Shown here piece by piece: positions 1-10,966 of a stretch of DNA of 64,000 nt; the stretch's first letter is position 1; each line of letters opens with the position of its first letter. The position numbers were made by a program, and so were the translations under genes. The notes under the pieces are model-generated. The model was not told the origin of the DNA. It saw nothing but the letters and a program-made list of their open reading frames with translations, and did no database searches. This stretch comes from Kondoa malvinella (taxonomy: Eukaryota > Basidiomycota > Agaricostilbomycetes > Agaricostilbales > Kondoaceae): positions 27,369 to 91,368 of the forward strand of contig BCIM01000002.1 of NCBI GenBank assembly GCA_039545315.1, in the 5' to 3' direction.

Positions 1-613
1 TCAAGCACAGCTCCGGTGGCTATGGCTCATCTGGCGCTGATGCAAAGCAGAGCAGATCACACGTGTATTGAAAGAGGTAGAAGTAATATTGGAAGACCTG
101 GCAGATCACTCCCGAGGATTGCTTTTTTCCCGCTGGTCGATAGAGCTTTCATGGTCGGAATGAGTCTCGAGGCGCCTGATCAAGCGTTACGATATTGAGA
201 TGCTCGCTTGATGACGGAATCATGATAAGAATTACTCAGTAGCCAGCCAAGCCCGGGTCCAGACGTGGTAGAATTGATTGAAAATCGCTTGACATTTGCT
301 GAGCGAAGCATCTTGCGACATCAAAGTTGGCCAGCTACCTCTTCTGGACAACATCCACAAGGAATCTTGACACCCGCAACATGGAGGCGATACATAAAGC
401 TCAGCAGAGCAACAGACGTGAGCGATCAAAAGAATCAAGCAGAGTTCAAGACTGCAGGTCATGTTCGCTGCACTCTTCCCAGCCTGCGCAAGTGGCCGAT
501 TAAGCTTGCTGATAGGACCAACGAGCTCGAGAATGAGTACAGCTGAGATGTCATTGATATGACACGTCGTTCACGGACAAGAGTTGCCTTGCCTCTCGAC
601 AGCCAACTACACT
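1..613. other. Upstream region of the ER Hsp90 gene, no gene supported
   Basis: No convincing coding exon is visible. Short open frames on both strands have no recognisable domains or codon conservation. The part closest to 613 must contain the promoter and 5' UTR of the Hsp90 gene. The left part could hold the end of a neighbouring transcript that I cannot see. Confidence 0.4.
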
Positions 614-3256
614 ATGCGCCTCTTACGGCTGCTGCTACCTGCTTTCGCAGCACTCGTATGCGCTCAAGATGAAGCAGTCACTGTTCCCTTCCAGTCAGAC
701 ATTTCGCGTCTCATGAGCGTCGTCGTGTCGCACCTCTACCATCACAAGGACGTCTTCCTGCGAGAACTCACCTCGAATGCTGGAGATGCCATTTCCAAGA
801 CTCGCATTCTGGCCTTGACAGACCCTTCTATCCTTGATGCCGCTCCTGCCTTGAACATTTCCATCAGGCCGCACAAAGAGTCTAGAACGCTGGTCATCAC
901 CGACTCTGGCGTAGGCATGACTAGAGAAGAACTACAGAAGAACCTTGGTACCATTGCTAGATCTGGCACTTCGGAATTCTTGACAAAGATGGAGAGCGGA
1001 GGCGAGAAGTCGTCCAACCTCATTGGACAATTTGGTCTCGGTATGCTCTATGTAGCCGCAAGAACTACTGCTGATCATACAGCTAGGCTTTTACTCCAGC
1101 TTTTTGGTAGCTGATCGGGTCGAAGTTGCTTCCAAGTCGAAGGACGACGACACGCAATGGGTCTTTGAGTCTAAAGCAGACGCATCTGAATTCACTGTCA
1201 AGAAGGACCCTAGAGGCAACACTCTTGGTCGCGGGACAGAGATCACTTTGTGAGTAATCAGCTTGCCAAAGTGGTACAGGCTAATAGCCAGGCAGACACC
1301 TGAAAGACGATGCACTAGAATACCTAGAAGAAGAGACGCTCAAGACCCTTATCAACAAGCATTCTACCTTTTCTACTACTGCTCCTATCTACCTTTGGTC
1401 GGAGAAAACTCCTTCAACCCAAGAAACGTCAGCAGACGAAGAAACGACTGAAGACGAGAAGAGCGAGGATCCATCTACTGAAGAAGAGTCAAAAGAAGTC
1501 GAAAGTAGTGGTTGGCAACATATCAACAATCAGCCGCCTATCTGGATGCGGTTAGCTGCCTGTTTAGCCCAGAAAGCATGAAAACTGATGATGTTGCAGA
1601 GACCCAAAGACCGTCAGCGATGAAGACTACATCTCCTTCTACCAAGCACATTACAAAGAAAGCGAACCGCCTCTCTTCTGGTCACATATCAAAGGCGACG
1701 CAGGCTCGACTTCTTTCCGTGCTCTCATCTACATGCCGGCCAACATCCCTAACGACATCTTTGCAAAGAACTATATTGATCTGGATGCGATCCGTCTCTA
1801 CGTCCGAAGAGTTTACATCACTTCAGATCTCGGCCCAAACTATATTCCCAAGTGGATTCAATACATGAAAGTGATTGTTGACGCGGACGATCTACCACTG
1901 AACGTTGGTCGAGATTCGCTTCAAGCAAGCCGATCAGTCAAGCAGATTCAGCGCAGCCTCATCAACAAAGCCATTGCTCTACTTGAATCTTACGCTTCTT
2001 CCTCTGATGAAGACGATGTAGCGAAATACGCCGAATTCTGGAAACATGGCGGATCAGCTCTCAAGCTCGGTGCACACGAAGATAGCAAGCTTCGACCTAA
2101 ACTTATGAAACTGCTACGATTCGAATCTTCCTTTGCGGAAAGCACTTCTTTGACCGAATATGTCAGCAGAAGACGACTGGGACAAAGCCAGATTTACTTT
2201 GCTGCTTCTGCAGGAGGGAACGCGAAAGAGTTGGCGAGAAGCCCGTTTGTTGAACGTGTGTTGCAGAGGGGTTATGAGGTGCTTTGGTTTTTGGAACCAC
2301 TTGATGAGCTTTTGGTTGGCGGAGTGAGAGAATGGGATGGATTGAAGTTCCAAGACGTGGCCAAGAAGGGTCTAGTATTTGGTGATGAAGGTGCGTTGGT
2401 GTGCCTATAATCGCTCTGTGACTGATCAATCTTCCCAATCGGACAGATGAAAAGGAAAAAGAGGAAGAAGAACAGTTCAGAGAGCAATACAAGGCTTTGA
2501 CTGCTTATTTCAAGAAGGAACTATCGGATAGTATTAGCGAAGGTATGCCGGATGCTGTGATTTGCTTCAATCTGAGCTGACCGCATGACAGTTGTGATTT
2601 CCAGCCGATTGACTACTTCGCCCTGTGCTGTTGTCACTGATCAGTTGTATGTACTGTCTCCTTCAATTCGTCTGTACTGACTAAACGGATGCAGCGCTTG
2701 GACTGGTAACATGCAGCGAATGATGGTGCGAAATCGCTCTTGTAGATTGGACATCGGCTGATAGCATCCTTAGGCTGCCCAAAACAACGCTCGAGAGCAA
2801 GACAGCATGATGAACAACTACTTTAGCAATGCGAAGAAGGTTCTAGAAATCAATCCTCGTCACCCTCTGATTGAAGGTCTCATGGACAAGCTCGAAGACG
2901 TTGGCGATGAGGATGAAGATCTCAGAGAAAATACTCTGACTCTATGGGATACTTCTATGGTCAGGAGTGGCTTCGCATTGAAGGACACCATTGGCTACTT
3001 CAATCGCGTTGAAGCGCTGCTTCGCAAGTCAATAGGCATCTCTCAAACAGCGACAGCCGTCTTGGGCGACATCAAAGCAGCTCCGCCTATAGATCATGGA
3101 CCTGTTCGCTCTGCTGCGCCTGAACCAGATACTCCATTGAACTTTGCAGATGCAGAAGAGAACCCGATGGCAGGTAAAGGAGAATGGCAAGATTGGGCTG
3201 CGATGAAGGACAAGATTAGAGCTGCAGGTGCGGATGCTGATCATGATGAGCTGTAA
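614..3256 (+). CDS. ER-resident Hsp90 (endoplasmin/Grp94-like) ending in HDEL
   Basis: ATP-dependent chaperone of the Hsp90 family, predicted to act in the ER lumen. Translation from 614 starts with a hydrophobic signal peptide ([18 protein letters not shown]). The Hsp90 N-terminal ATPase motifs follow: [30 protein letters not shown] and IGQFGLG. The middle domain carries the LYVRRVYIT and [11 protein letters not shown] elements. The C-terminal dimerisation region is complete and the protein ends with HDEL, the classical ER retrieval signal. Seven introns fit GT-AG rules and restore the Hsp90 frame: 1041-1086, 1250-1295, 1551-1599, 2391-2446, 2543-2591, 2647-2694 and 2726-2773. An acidic Glu/Ser/Thr linker (about 1395-1510) matches the charged linker of the family. 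The cytosolic Hsp90 ending MEEVD is excluded by the signal peptide and HDEL. Grp94 is regarded as missing from yeasts and most fungi, so this copy is notable. No frame damage was seen. Confidence 0.9.
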
Positions 3257-3394
3257 ATGCATACTCTAGCTACCGAATTGCTTCATGCACCTACTTGCTT
3301 GCCACGCTTAATTTTTTTGTCCAAGCGCGACGACCCGCTCAAGGTCACTATTCCCTGCTGTTCCTGATACCCTAGACGTGCTTGATTCGCAAGC

Positions 3395-6300
3395 ATGAAG
3401 CTGACTCTGCAAGAGGCTTACGTGGAACTCGGTGTTGGACATGTATTTTCAAGAAATCGCTGTTGACCTGGCCATATGAGCTAATTCGTCCTTTTGCTGC
3501 CTGCTAGGGTTCTACGTTGGAAGTCTGCAAGTCGTCTTACAAGAAGAAAGCCCTCCTAGGTGAGTCTGGCGCCAATGCATGAAAAGCGCTTCCAGCTAAA
3601 ATTATATGCGCTCGTCTCAGTGCACCCGGACAGAAATTTGGGCAATCCAGACGCGACGAACCAGTTTCAGAGATTAGGAGCTGCTATTGCTGCAGTCGAG
3701 AAGCATGAAACTCAGCAAGCGAATCGAGCAAAGGCTGGCAACAGAAATCCTTTCGCTGGCTTTGGCGCTGCAAGTCCTCAGTCTGATTCGGATGACGAGT
3801 ATGGCTACTTTGATGATGAAGACGACGATGGTATGTCTCACTTTACCGTTACATAAAAACGCTAATCCTGTTTCGCAATGTAGAGCTGACTGCAGAGTTC
3901 ATGTTCGCCTGGATCGGTATGTGGGCATTTGCGATGGACCACGCATGGGCTTATAGCTTCATGCAGTTGATGAAATGCTACAAGAAGCAGCACGAAATCG
4001 GGCACATTCACGTAAAGGCAAGAATCGCGCGCCAGTCCGCAGCAATCCTCTCTCGGGCTTCTTTAGTCCATTCGGTATGCCTGCTGGAATGTCTGGCATG
4101 TTCTTTGGCGGTGGTCCTTCGTATTGTACGCGGCTCAGTGTTTTCGCCTGAGTATGGCTGAACAGATCTCAATGTTGCCTACAGCAGATCACAGCAGATC
4201 ACATGAAGATGCAGACGAGCCTTATCAATTCCATCGCAAGCCAGATCCACCTCCACCAGAAACTGCATCGGAGAAGGCAGCCCGAGTGAAGAAAGCGCGA
4301 GAAGACGACGAATTGCGCAGACAGAAGGAAGCTGCCGCGAAGAAAGCACGAGCTGCCTTACTAGCTGAAGAGGAAGCTGAAGCAAAACGCGAAGCTGCGA
4401 GAAAGAAAGCCGAGAAGAAGAAGAAGGCTACTGCGACGCAGCAGAAAGCAGCAATGGCAGCCAGTCAGAAAGCTGAAGATCGAAAAGCTGCTCGCAGCAA
4501 GAAAAGGATTGAAGTCTTTGCTGCTGCTAGATCTGGCAATTTTCATGCTGTCAAGAGTGCTATCTGGGAGGACGAGGTTGATGCTTCTGGCCCAGAGAAT
4601 GAAGCGAGTAAAGACCGGGATACTCTGCTACATTTGGCTGCTAAAAAGTCAACCGAGATTGAGGTAGCTTGGTTGCTCGATCATGGTGAGTTACAGCAAG
4701 ACATTCACCTGGTATTGTACAAACCTGTTTATTATCACAGGCGCGCAGCATGAAGAACGAGATTCGAAAGGCTTTACAGCTTTCCATTACGCTCTATCTC
4801 GAGGTCACGTCGACATGATTCGCTACTTCCTCGAAGAGTATCCGCCCACAGCAGACTACAATGCTGAATCTACTCGTGTTCCATCTTCAGTAAAGACGTC
4901 TTTCATCGAGCTGGCCGAGGAGTCCGGCAAGCCTGAAGCCGTCGCTCTCCTGATAGAAGCTGGTCTGACAACCAAAGCTGATGGCACAACTTGGTCACCA
5001 CCACAGAAAGAAAAGCCAAAACCGGCACCGGCACCGAAAAAGGCTGAGCCCAAGCAAGAGATTTCTTCAAGTCCCGCCGAATCAGTCAAGTCAGCTGGAC
5101 CACTAGCTGCTGTTATTGACAATCTCGTTGGCATGGGTTTCACTCGCGAGCAGAGTGTCAAAGCGATGGCTGCGTCGAACAACTCGCCTGAATTGGCTGC
5201 ACATTATCTTCTTACTGTAAGCTTTCCGTCGCACTGTATACTCGATAGTGGATCTGACAACTTATAGTCCGTATCTGAGAAGAAGAGCGCGCCTCCAGCG
5301 CCTCAACAACAGCCTCAGACTGCCGCTACCACCCCTTCTGCAGGTCAAATGCCTCACGCCAAGATACAGAAACAAAAGGCAAAACCCACTGCTCCGACAC
5401 CTCCGTCGTTTCCGCCTGAGCCTCAGCAATACCAATCTCAGCCGAACAAAAAGGCGAGTCTCAGCGCTTCAGTTCCCGCTCGTTCGCCTGCTCCGGAAGT
5501 ACCGTCGGCTGTAACTGAACAAGCAAAGACGAACATTGTACCAGCTAAGCAGCCATCAAAATCCGTTCAAGCTAGCCAAGCCCCTAGCTTCTCGCAATCG
5601 TTCTTCCCTTCGATGAGTCCTGCACCCGTACCGTCGACTCAAACGCAAGTCAAGCCGAAAGCAGACAAGCCTGTTGAGATCAAGCAGCAGAGCAATCCAA
5701 TCAAACAAGCGATACGCCAACCCGCCGTTCAGCCTGTGTCTACGCCTTCGCTGCCTGTACAAGTACCGCAGTCCGCCAAGGCAGCGCCGAAAATGCAACA
5801 GCCGGTTCAACAGAGCTCACCTGCTGTCTCTCAACCTGTTTCTGCGCCTCAACCTGTTTCCGCATCTCAATCTTCGAAGGGGCCGACGAAAGCTGAACGG
5901 GAACAAAGAGCCGAAGCGTTCAAGGCCGAAAGAGTAGCCAAAGCCGTCAAACAGTCTCTCTCTTCGTATGTTGATGAAGATCCGGCTTCCGCCCAGACGG
6001 CACCGATTTATCCGCCTGGCCTCGAGGAGGAAGAAGTTGCTGTTGTCCCCGAGCCGTTGCCTCAGATTCGGCCGGCTCCTGTACCAGCGGCATTCCAGCG
6101 TGCTTCACCTGGGCCGGAGAAGCGAGCTCCATCAAGAAGCAAGTTCAGGTCAATGGCAGCGGAGAGCGCCGAGCAGTCCAAATTGCCAGATGCAACAGAC
6201 TTTCCAGCTCTGTCTCATCTCGCAGCCATTGCTTCGTCGCCTCTGTCCACTCCTCTTGATGAAAGGCCGCCTTCGATGACGCCTTACGCTCACGCCTCAA

Positions 6301-7268
6301 TGCCTCGCCTGTCTGGCATGTTCCCCGATTTGCCTAAATCTGTTTCCCAAATTTCATCAGCCGCGCCGCCTAGTATCCCTCATGCAGCAAGGCCATCAAG
6401 TGGTGCACAACCTTTGCTGTCAAAGTCAATGCCAGCGTCTGCAATGAGAAAAGACTCGCCAGTCCATGACTCGCTTTCGGCCTCGACTTCTGCTTCGTCC
6501 GATCATCTCTTTCAGCTGGCTGATGAGACTTCTTCCATGACGTCGAACGAAGTGCCAGTCAGATCATTCAAGACTACTCAACGGTCGAAACCTATTCCCC
6601 AGCAGCAATCTGAGACGGTTCGTAACGATCAATCCGCTGTCAAGAAAGCTGGCAGAAAGGGTCGAGCTGCAAAGGAAGCGATTCAAGGCTCAAGAAGCGA
6701 GGCACATGAATCAAAGGAGAGTGAAAGAGACGACGATGTAATCAGCATTTCAGCACCTGCAATCCCCACCGGTCCAAGACATCAGAACAGAGGTGGCAAA
6801 GAGAATGCTCGAGGTGATTGGGCATACAGAAGGACTTCCACTGGTCTGTTTGTTCCAACTTCGTTCAAGAACATCAAAATGGCGAACGAAAACAATGTCA
6901 CAGCAGCCTCCTATGCACCCTTCGAAGGCGACGAGGATGCTTCTGTTCGTATGCCAGCTTACTCAGCCCATCGTCCGACCTTCCATCAGCCCAAGCGAGG
7001 CAGACAAGCACCGAGCTTCCCAACGAATCATGCCAATTCCCTTCCGATTCTCGAAGAGCGTAACTTTGTCGGCGACAGTCTTCCCGATGCAAGCGCAATG
7101 CAGCATGTCAATGGCAGAGGAAGAGGAAGGGGACGTGGTCGAGGAAGAGGTGGTCGGGGACGTGGTCGGATAAATCAATACGATGGCGGAAGTCATTTCG
7201 ACCCTGGACACTTCGAAGGCCAGTATTACTACGAGTACGACGGTGGTCAAGACAGTCTCATGTACTGA
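3395..7268 (+). CDS. J-domain / ankyrin / UBA / RGG multidomain co-chaperone
   Basis: A modelled protein of about 1159 residues. It starts with an N-terminal J-domain: MKLTLQEAYVELGV, then KSSYKKKALLVHPDRN with the HPD motif that stimulates Hsp70. A Gly/Met/Phe stretch near GMSGMFFGGG follows, then a long Ala/Lys/Glu coiled-coil-like helix (4250-4510). Next come two ankyrin-type repeats (DTLLHLAAKK; GFTAFHYALSRGHVDMIRYF), a UBA domain (IDNLVGMGFTREQSVKAM), a long disordered Pro/Gln/Ser region, and a C-terminal RGG/GRG run (about 7117-7170) expected to bind RNA. Exons: 3395-3442, 3508-3559, 3621-3830, 3884-3916, 3967-4125, 4185-4685, 4741-5216, 5268-7268. The acceptor near 4184 is ambiguous. 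Inference: it links Hsp70, ubiquitinated clients and RNA or ribosomes. It might be related to zuotin-like J-proteins, but the order of domains is unusual. Confidence 0.8.
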
Positions 7269-7585
7269 AATACAACACAACGCAAGAAAGAAGAGGGTCG
7301 AATCGGTTAGTATTAGTATCATTTCAGGTTGTATCATTTTTGCATGTTTTGGTTCAAGGGAAAGGAAACGCACAAGAAGCAAAGAAATTCAATTGTACTA
7401 TAGGTTTGCATTTGCACTGCACATAACTCCATGGTTTGATCATGCTCATCTCCTTTTCCAATCTTTGTCTTTGTGATGGAAGCCATCTTCCGACCGACAT
7501 CTTCTTTCCTCTTCTCTTCTTCTCTTCTCGCTCACATCTCTTTCTATACTACCGACACGCCTGAAGGAGCATAAGGTCATGCAAG

Positions 7586-8522
7586 ATGGGCGCTGCTCTA
7601 TCGCAGATGAAGGACCTGTTTACCAATGGAAACCGGGTCACCTTCAAGCAGCTTCTCATCAATAACCAAGTCGGTCTAGCTCTACTCTTGACGTAAGTGC
7701 TTCCTGCTGCCTCAACACGACATATATTGATTCTATGACAGGATCGCTATCATCTCTTTCATCCTGGTTGAATTCATGCTCATCCTTTGCGTGCTCACTC
7801 TACGCGTACCAAGCTTGCGAAGACAAGGCTTTGGCTGCTCTGGCTACCTCTGGCGGCTAGGAGGTTGTCTCTTCTTCAACCGCAAAGAGACCATCAGGGA
7901 ATTGGAATACAAAGAAGCTGAAAGATTGAACAAGGATGATGGAGTTGAGAAAGGCGTTGTGGGCGGATGGTTGAGGCAGCCTAGGCAATTACCTACCGGA
8001 ACCGGAAGTGAAGGGAGATCAGCAGGACGGATGATACAGAGGCAAAATCCGACTGAGCGGGACGATGAAGAGCAGACGGAAGGCGAGCGAGATGAGGAAG
8101 AGGAAGACGATGATGATGATGATGCTGACTCTGTAGTAAGTCATGCCCTGCCTGTTTTGACGTAAGGCTAATACAAGAGTCAGCTACCGCCTCGAACCTT
8201 TTTCGGAATAGTAGGCCCACCTCCAGCAGAACCAAAGCCAGAAACGCCTAAGCAACAGCTCAAGAAAGGCTCTCGAGAATCTGCAACTACTCGATCACCT
8301 GCTGCTGCATTGGTACCGCTTTCAGCCTCGCGAACACCAAATCAAGTCGCTAGTCCAGCAAGCTATCAAGAATCGCCTGCTCTACCTAGATCTGGTCGAA
8401 AAGCAAAGAAGAGTCCAACGCAAGCAGAAGATTCGCCTGGTTATCCTGATATTCTGGCTGATTATGCTGATGAGCGACCAAAGCAGAAGAAGACTGGGCA
8501 AGTGAAAGGGCCCGATTGGTGA
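7586..8522 (+). CDS. Small membrane-anchored protein with acidic and Pro/Ser-rich tail, function unknown
   Basis: Three exons are modelled (7586-7692, 7742-8135, 8184-8522), giving about 279 residues. A hydrophobic segment at about residues 37-55 (IAIISFILVEFMLILCVLTL) is the only membrane span. A basic and then strongly acidic cytoplasmic region follows, with a run of six Asp encoded around 8109-8126. The tail is rich in Pro, Ser, Arg and Lys and ends KGPDW. No catalytic motif was recognised. The first intron uses GTAAGT. It lies head-to-tail with the J-domain gene, with a 317-bp gap that shows no other gene. It is probably a lineage-specific gene. Confidence 0.65.
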
Positions 8523-8705
8523 TTTCAAGGGCAATAGATCAGTCATGGAATAGGATTATATACTTATCTAGAGACGCACAACCTTATCGCGTGGGATATT
8601 GCATCACCCGATTATCTTGCCACTTGAAAGCGGCGGCTTCCCCAGATTTTCGAAAGTGCTCTCTCTCTTGTTCTGCACCGTCGAAACATTACGAACTTCA
8701 ACGAC

Positions 8706-9503
8706 ATGCCTACATTGCAACTCAGACAGAACACGCCTATTACAGCTACGCAGATCGCGCCTGACTCGACTTCTTCCACGGATTCTGCTACGAGCTCATC
8801 AACCCAAGGTGGCAGTATACAACCCTCGTTAGATTCGCCTGGTCCAACGTTATATTATGGAGCTGTAGCGTTGGCTGTCTTTGCCTGTGTGCTGATAGCA
8901 GCTGCTACTCGCTTCTATCTATTGAAGAAGAAGGACCGACGCAGACGTGAACAGAGGCAGGAAACTGAGCGAGCCGATCTGGAGCGAAGAGGCGAAGTGA
9001 GTCAAATCCCGTGTGTCATCTTACAAGTTCTAATCGTAAGTCGTTTGCAGGCCAGTGGATTGCCGACCTATTCCGCGTCAAGAGGACAAGCAGCCGGTCT
9101 ACCATCATACAACTTGACGTGGGAAACACCACCCGTTCCTTCTCCAGCGCACGGAAGCACACCAACAGAACAGCATTCTCACTTCCATTTCCACCTCCCA
9201 CGTAATTTCCCGTCTTTGCCTGTTGCTTTGCACTTGCGGCCAGGAAGAGCAGAAGACATGCCTATGAGCAATACGAACACGACTACGCTACCTTCATATG
9301 ATGGTCCGCCAAAGTACGATGATGCTGCTCCTATACCAACTGAAAGAGAAGCGGATGGAACGAGGACACCGGTAGATCGACCTGACCGTAGTCTCGCTGT
9401 AGAAGAAGCTAGGTTTGAGCAAGAGTTTATACATCCTGAGGAAGCGAGAAGAAGGGAGGAAGAGAGGAAGGCTGCGATTGCGCGAGGTAATCCGCCGATG
9501 TGA
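8706..9503 (+). CDS. Single-pass membrane protein with PPxY/LPxY motifs (Rcr-like), copy 1 of a tandem pair
   Basis: About 247 residues from two exons (8706-8996, 9051-9503). The order is: a short Ser/Thr-rich extracytoplasmic N-terminus, one transmembrane helix (LYYGAVALAVFACVLIAAA), a basic stop-transfer (KKKDRRRR), then a cytoplasmic tail. The tail has LPTYS and LPSY motifs, a His/Phe patch (HSHFHFHL) and GPPKYDD, a PPxY motif. PPxY and LPxY motifs bind WW domains of Nedd4/Rsp5 ubiquitin ligases. In yeast, Rcr1/Rcr2-type proteins of the same plan act in plasma-membrane protein sorting. That role is inferred here from layout only. The intron is in phase and 54 nt long, so the unspliced frame also stays open. 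The next gene is a clear paralogue. Confidence 0.75.
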   Translation: MPTLQLRQNTPITATQIAPDSTSSTDSATSSSTQGGSIQPSLDSPGPTLYYGAVALAVFACVLIAAATRFYLLKKKDRRRREQRQETERADLERRGEVSQIPCVILQVLIVSRLQASGLPTYSASRGQAAGLPSYNLTWETPPVPSPAHGSTPTEQHSHFHFHLPRNFPSLPVALHLRPGRAEDMPMSNTNTTTLPSYDGPPKYDDAAPIPTEREADGTRTPVDRPDRSLAVEEARFEQEFIHPEEARRREEERKAAIARGNPPM

Positions 9504-9716
9504 CGAGGTGAGCAATAGCTTATTCGCCGAGGGAGCTCACTGATTGCTCGTTGGTCTTTTAGATTCTGACCTATCTTTTGGGCTATGTTGTGACTGTCCA
9601 ACCTGAGTGTATGATTGTCAAAGGCTGTATATACAAGGTCTACTGATAGCAAGTGCTGCTAAGTACTGTGTATAGTGTTGCAACGCAATGTGTAGCTAGC
9701 TGCATTGTTTGACTAC

Positions 9717-9738
9717 CTCTCTCTCTCTCTCTCTCTCT
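9717..9738. repeat. (CT)11 microsatellite between the tandem adaptor genes
   Basis: An uninterrupted CT dinucleotide run in the 462-bp spacer between the two PPxY genes. It may be part of the promoter or 5' UTR of the second copy. No other feature is evident in the spacer. Confidence 0.9.
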
Positions 9739-9965
9739 GCATCAGTAACCAATCTCTAATGGCTCATACGGTGACTCCCGCTTCACAACCGCTGCTCGAG
9801 TGCTGGACGACTGGGTGTGACTGATTGCGATAGAAGAGAAGAGTCTGGGGAAAGGCCGAGAACTGTCGATCTCTTTCCTGCCGAGAGTCAAAGTGTCGCC
9901 TCATCTTCATCATCGCTTGGCGAGCTCACTTGGAGCTGCACAACGACGAGCAAGGAAACGAGTAG

Positions 9966-10871
9966 ATGTCATCTACAATACCCATCACGGAGTCGCCTAC
10001 GTCAACTGCGAGTCAAACACCGACGGAACAAACCAGACAGAGATTTTCAGGTCCAGGTCCAACGTGAGCTCAGACGAATGATTTGCATTATTGCAATCCT
10101 GATCATTGGGGCATCCTCTTAGCCTCTATTATGGAATTGTCGCGCTCGGTATATCCTCCTTTTGCATGACATGCAAGCCTTCAAACTAACAATTACCGTT
10201 TTCTGATTAGGCGTCTTCTCTCTCATATTACTGGCGATAGCGGGCAGGTAGGTCCTTGCTTACTGCAGTCCGCTGTACGCTGACATGGCGTGTGTCTGTC
10301 AGATTCTTTGTGGCGAGGAAACGATCCAGACGAGCGATACAACAACGTCAAGCAGCTGAACGAGCAGATTTAGAGAGGAGAGGAGAGGTGCGCTCTTTCG
10401 TTTCATCCAAACACTTGAAACCGGGCTCATTGGTCATTGAAGGGATCGGAGCTTCCAACGTACTCCCAGTCTCGCGGCCAAGCAGCGGGATTACCAGGCT
10501 ACCTCACAACCTGGGATCAACCATCCTACGCACCACCACCACAAAGCCCACCACCACCTCAACAACACAGTCATTTCCACTTCCACATGCCCAGTTGGCC
10601 TTCTTTACCTGTCGCCCTACATTTACGACCTGCGCCTGCTGAACAACATGCTTATCCACCGCCTGCCACGCAGCCGCCGCCTAAATATGAAGACGCTCCC
10701 CCTGCTATAGATGCGAACCCGAACCAAGAAGGAGCGGTGATGCAGGAAAGTAGCGATAGGGCAATGGAAGAAGCTAGGCCGTACGAGGAAGAATTTGTGC
10801 ATCCTGAGGAAAGGAGACGGAGAGAAGCGGAACAGGAAGCAGCGAGAGCAAGGGGTGATCCGCCTTTATGA
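9966..10871 (+). CDS. Single-pass membrane protein with PPxY/LPxY motifs (Rcr-like), copy 2 of a tandem pair
   Basis: A paralogue of the gene at 8706 with the same architecture: TM helix (LYYGIVALGVFSLILLAIA), ERADLERRGE, LPTYS, GQAAGLP, HSHFHFHM, SLPVALHLRP, PPPKYED and a C-terminal EEFVHPEE/GDPPL block. The model needs five exons: 9966-10063, 10123-10148, 10211-10247, 10303-10387 and 10443-10871 (224 residues). The last intron sits at the same place as the only intron of copy 1, after RRGE. The other three introns interrupt the transmembrane segment and have no counterpart in copy 1. The second and third exons are only 26 and 37 nt. Function is inferred as for copy 1: a ubiquitin-ligase adaptor in membrane traffic. 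Confidence 0.75.
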
Positions 10872-10966
10872 GGATAGAAGAGCTTGAAGGGTTTTGAAGG
10901 GTTGTGCAGCGATAAAGTATACATGCATAGTGTACAATAGTGTCGCGAAATACATGGACGATCAAA

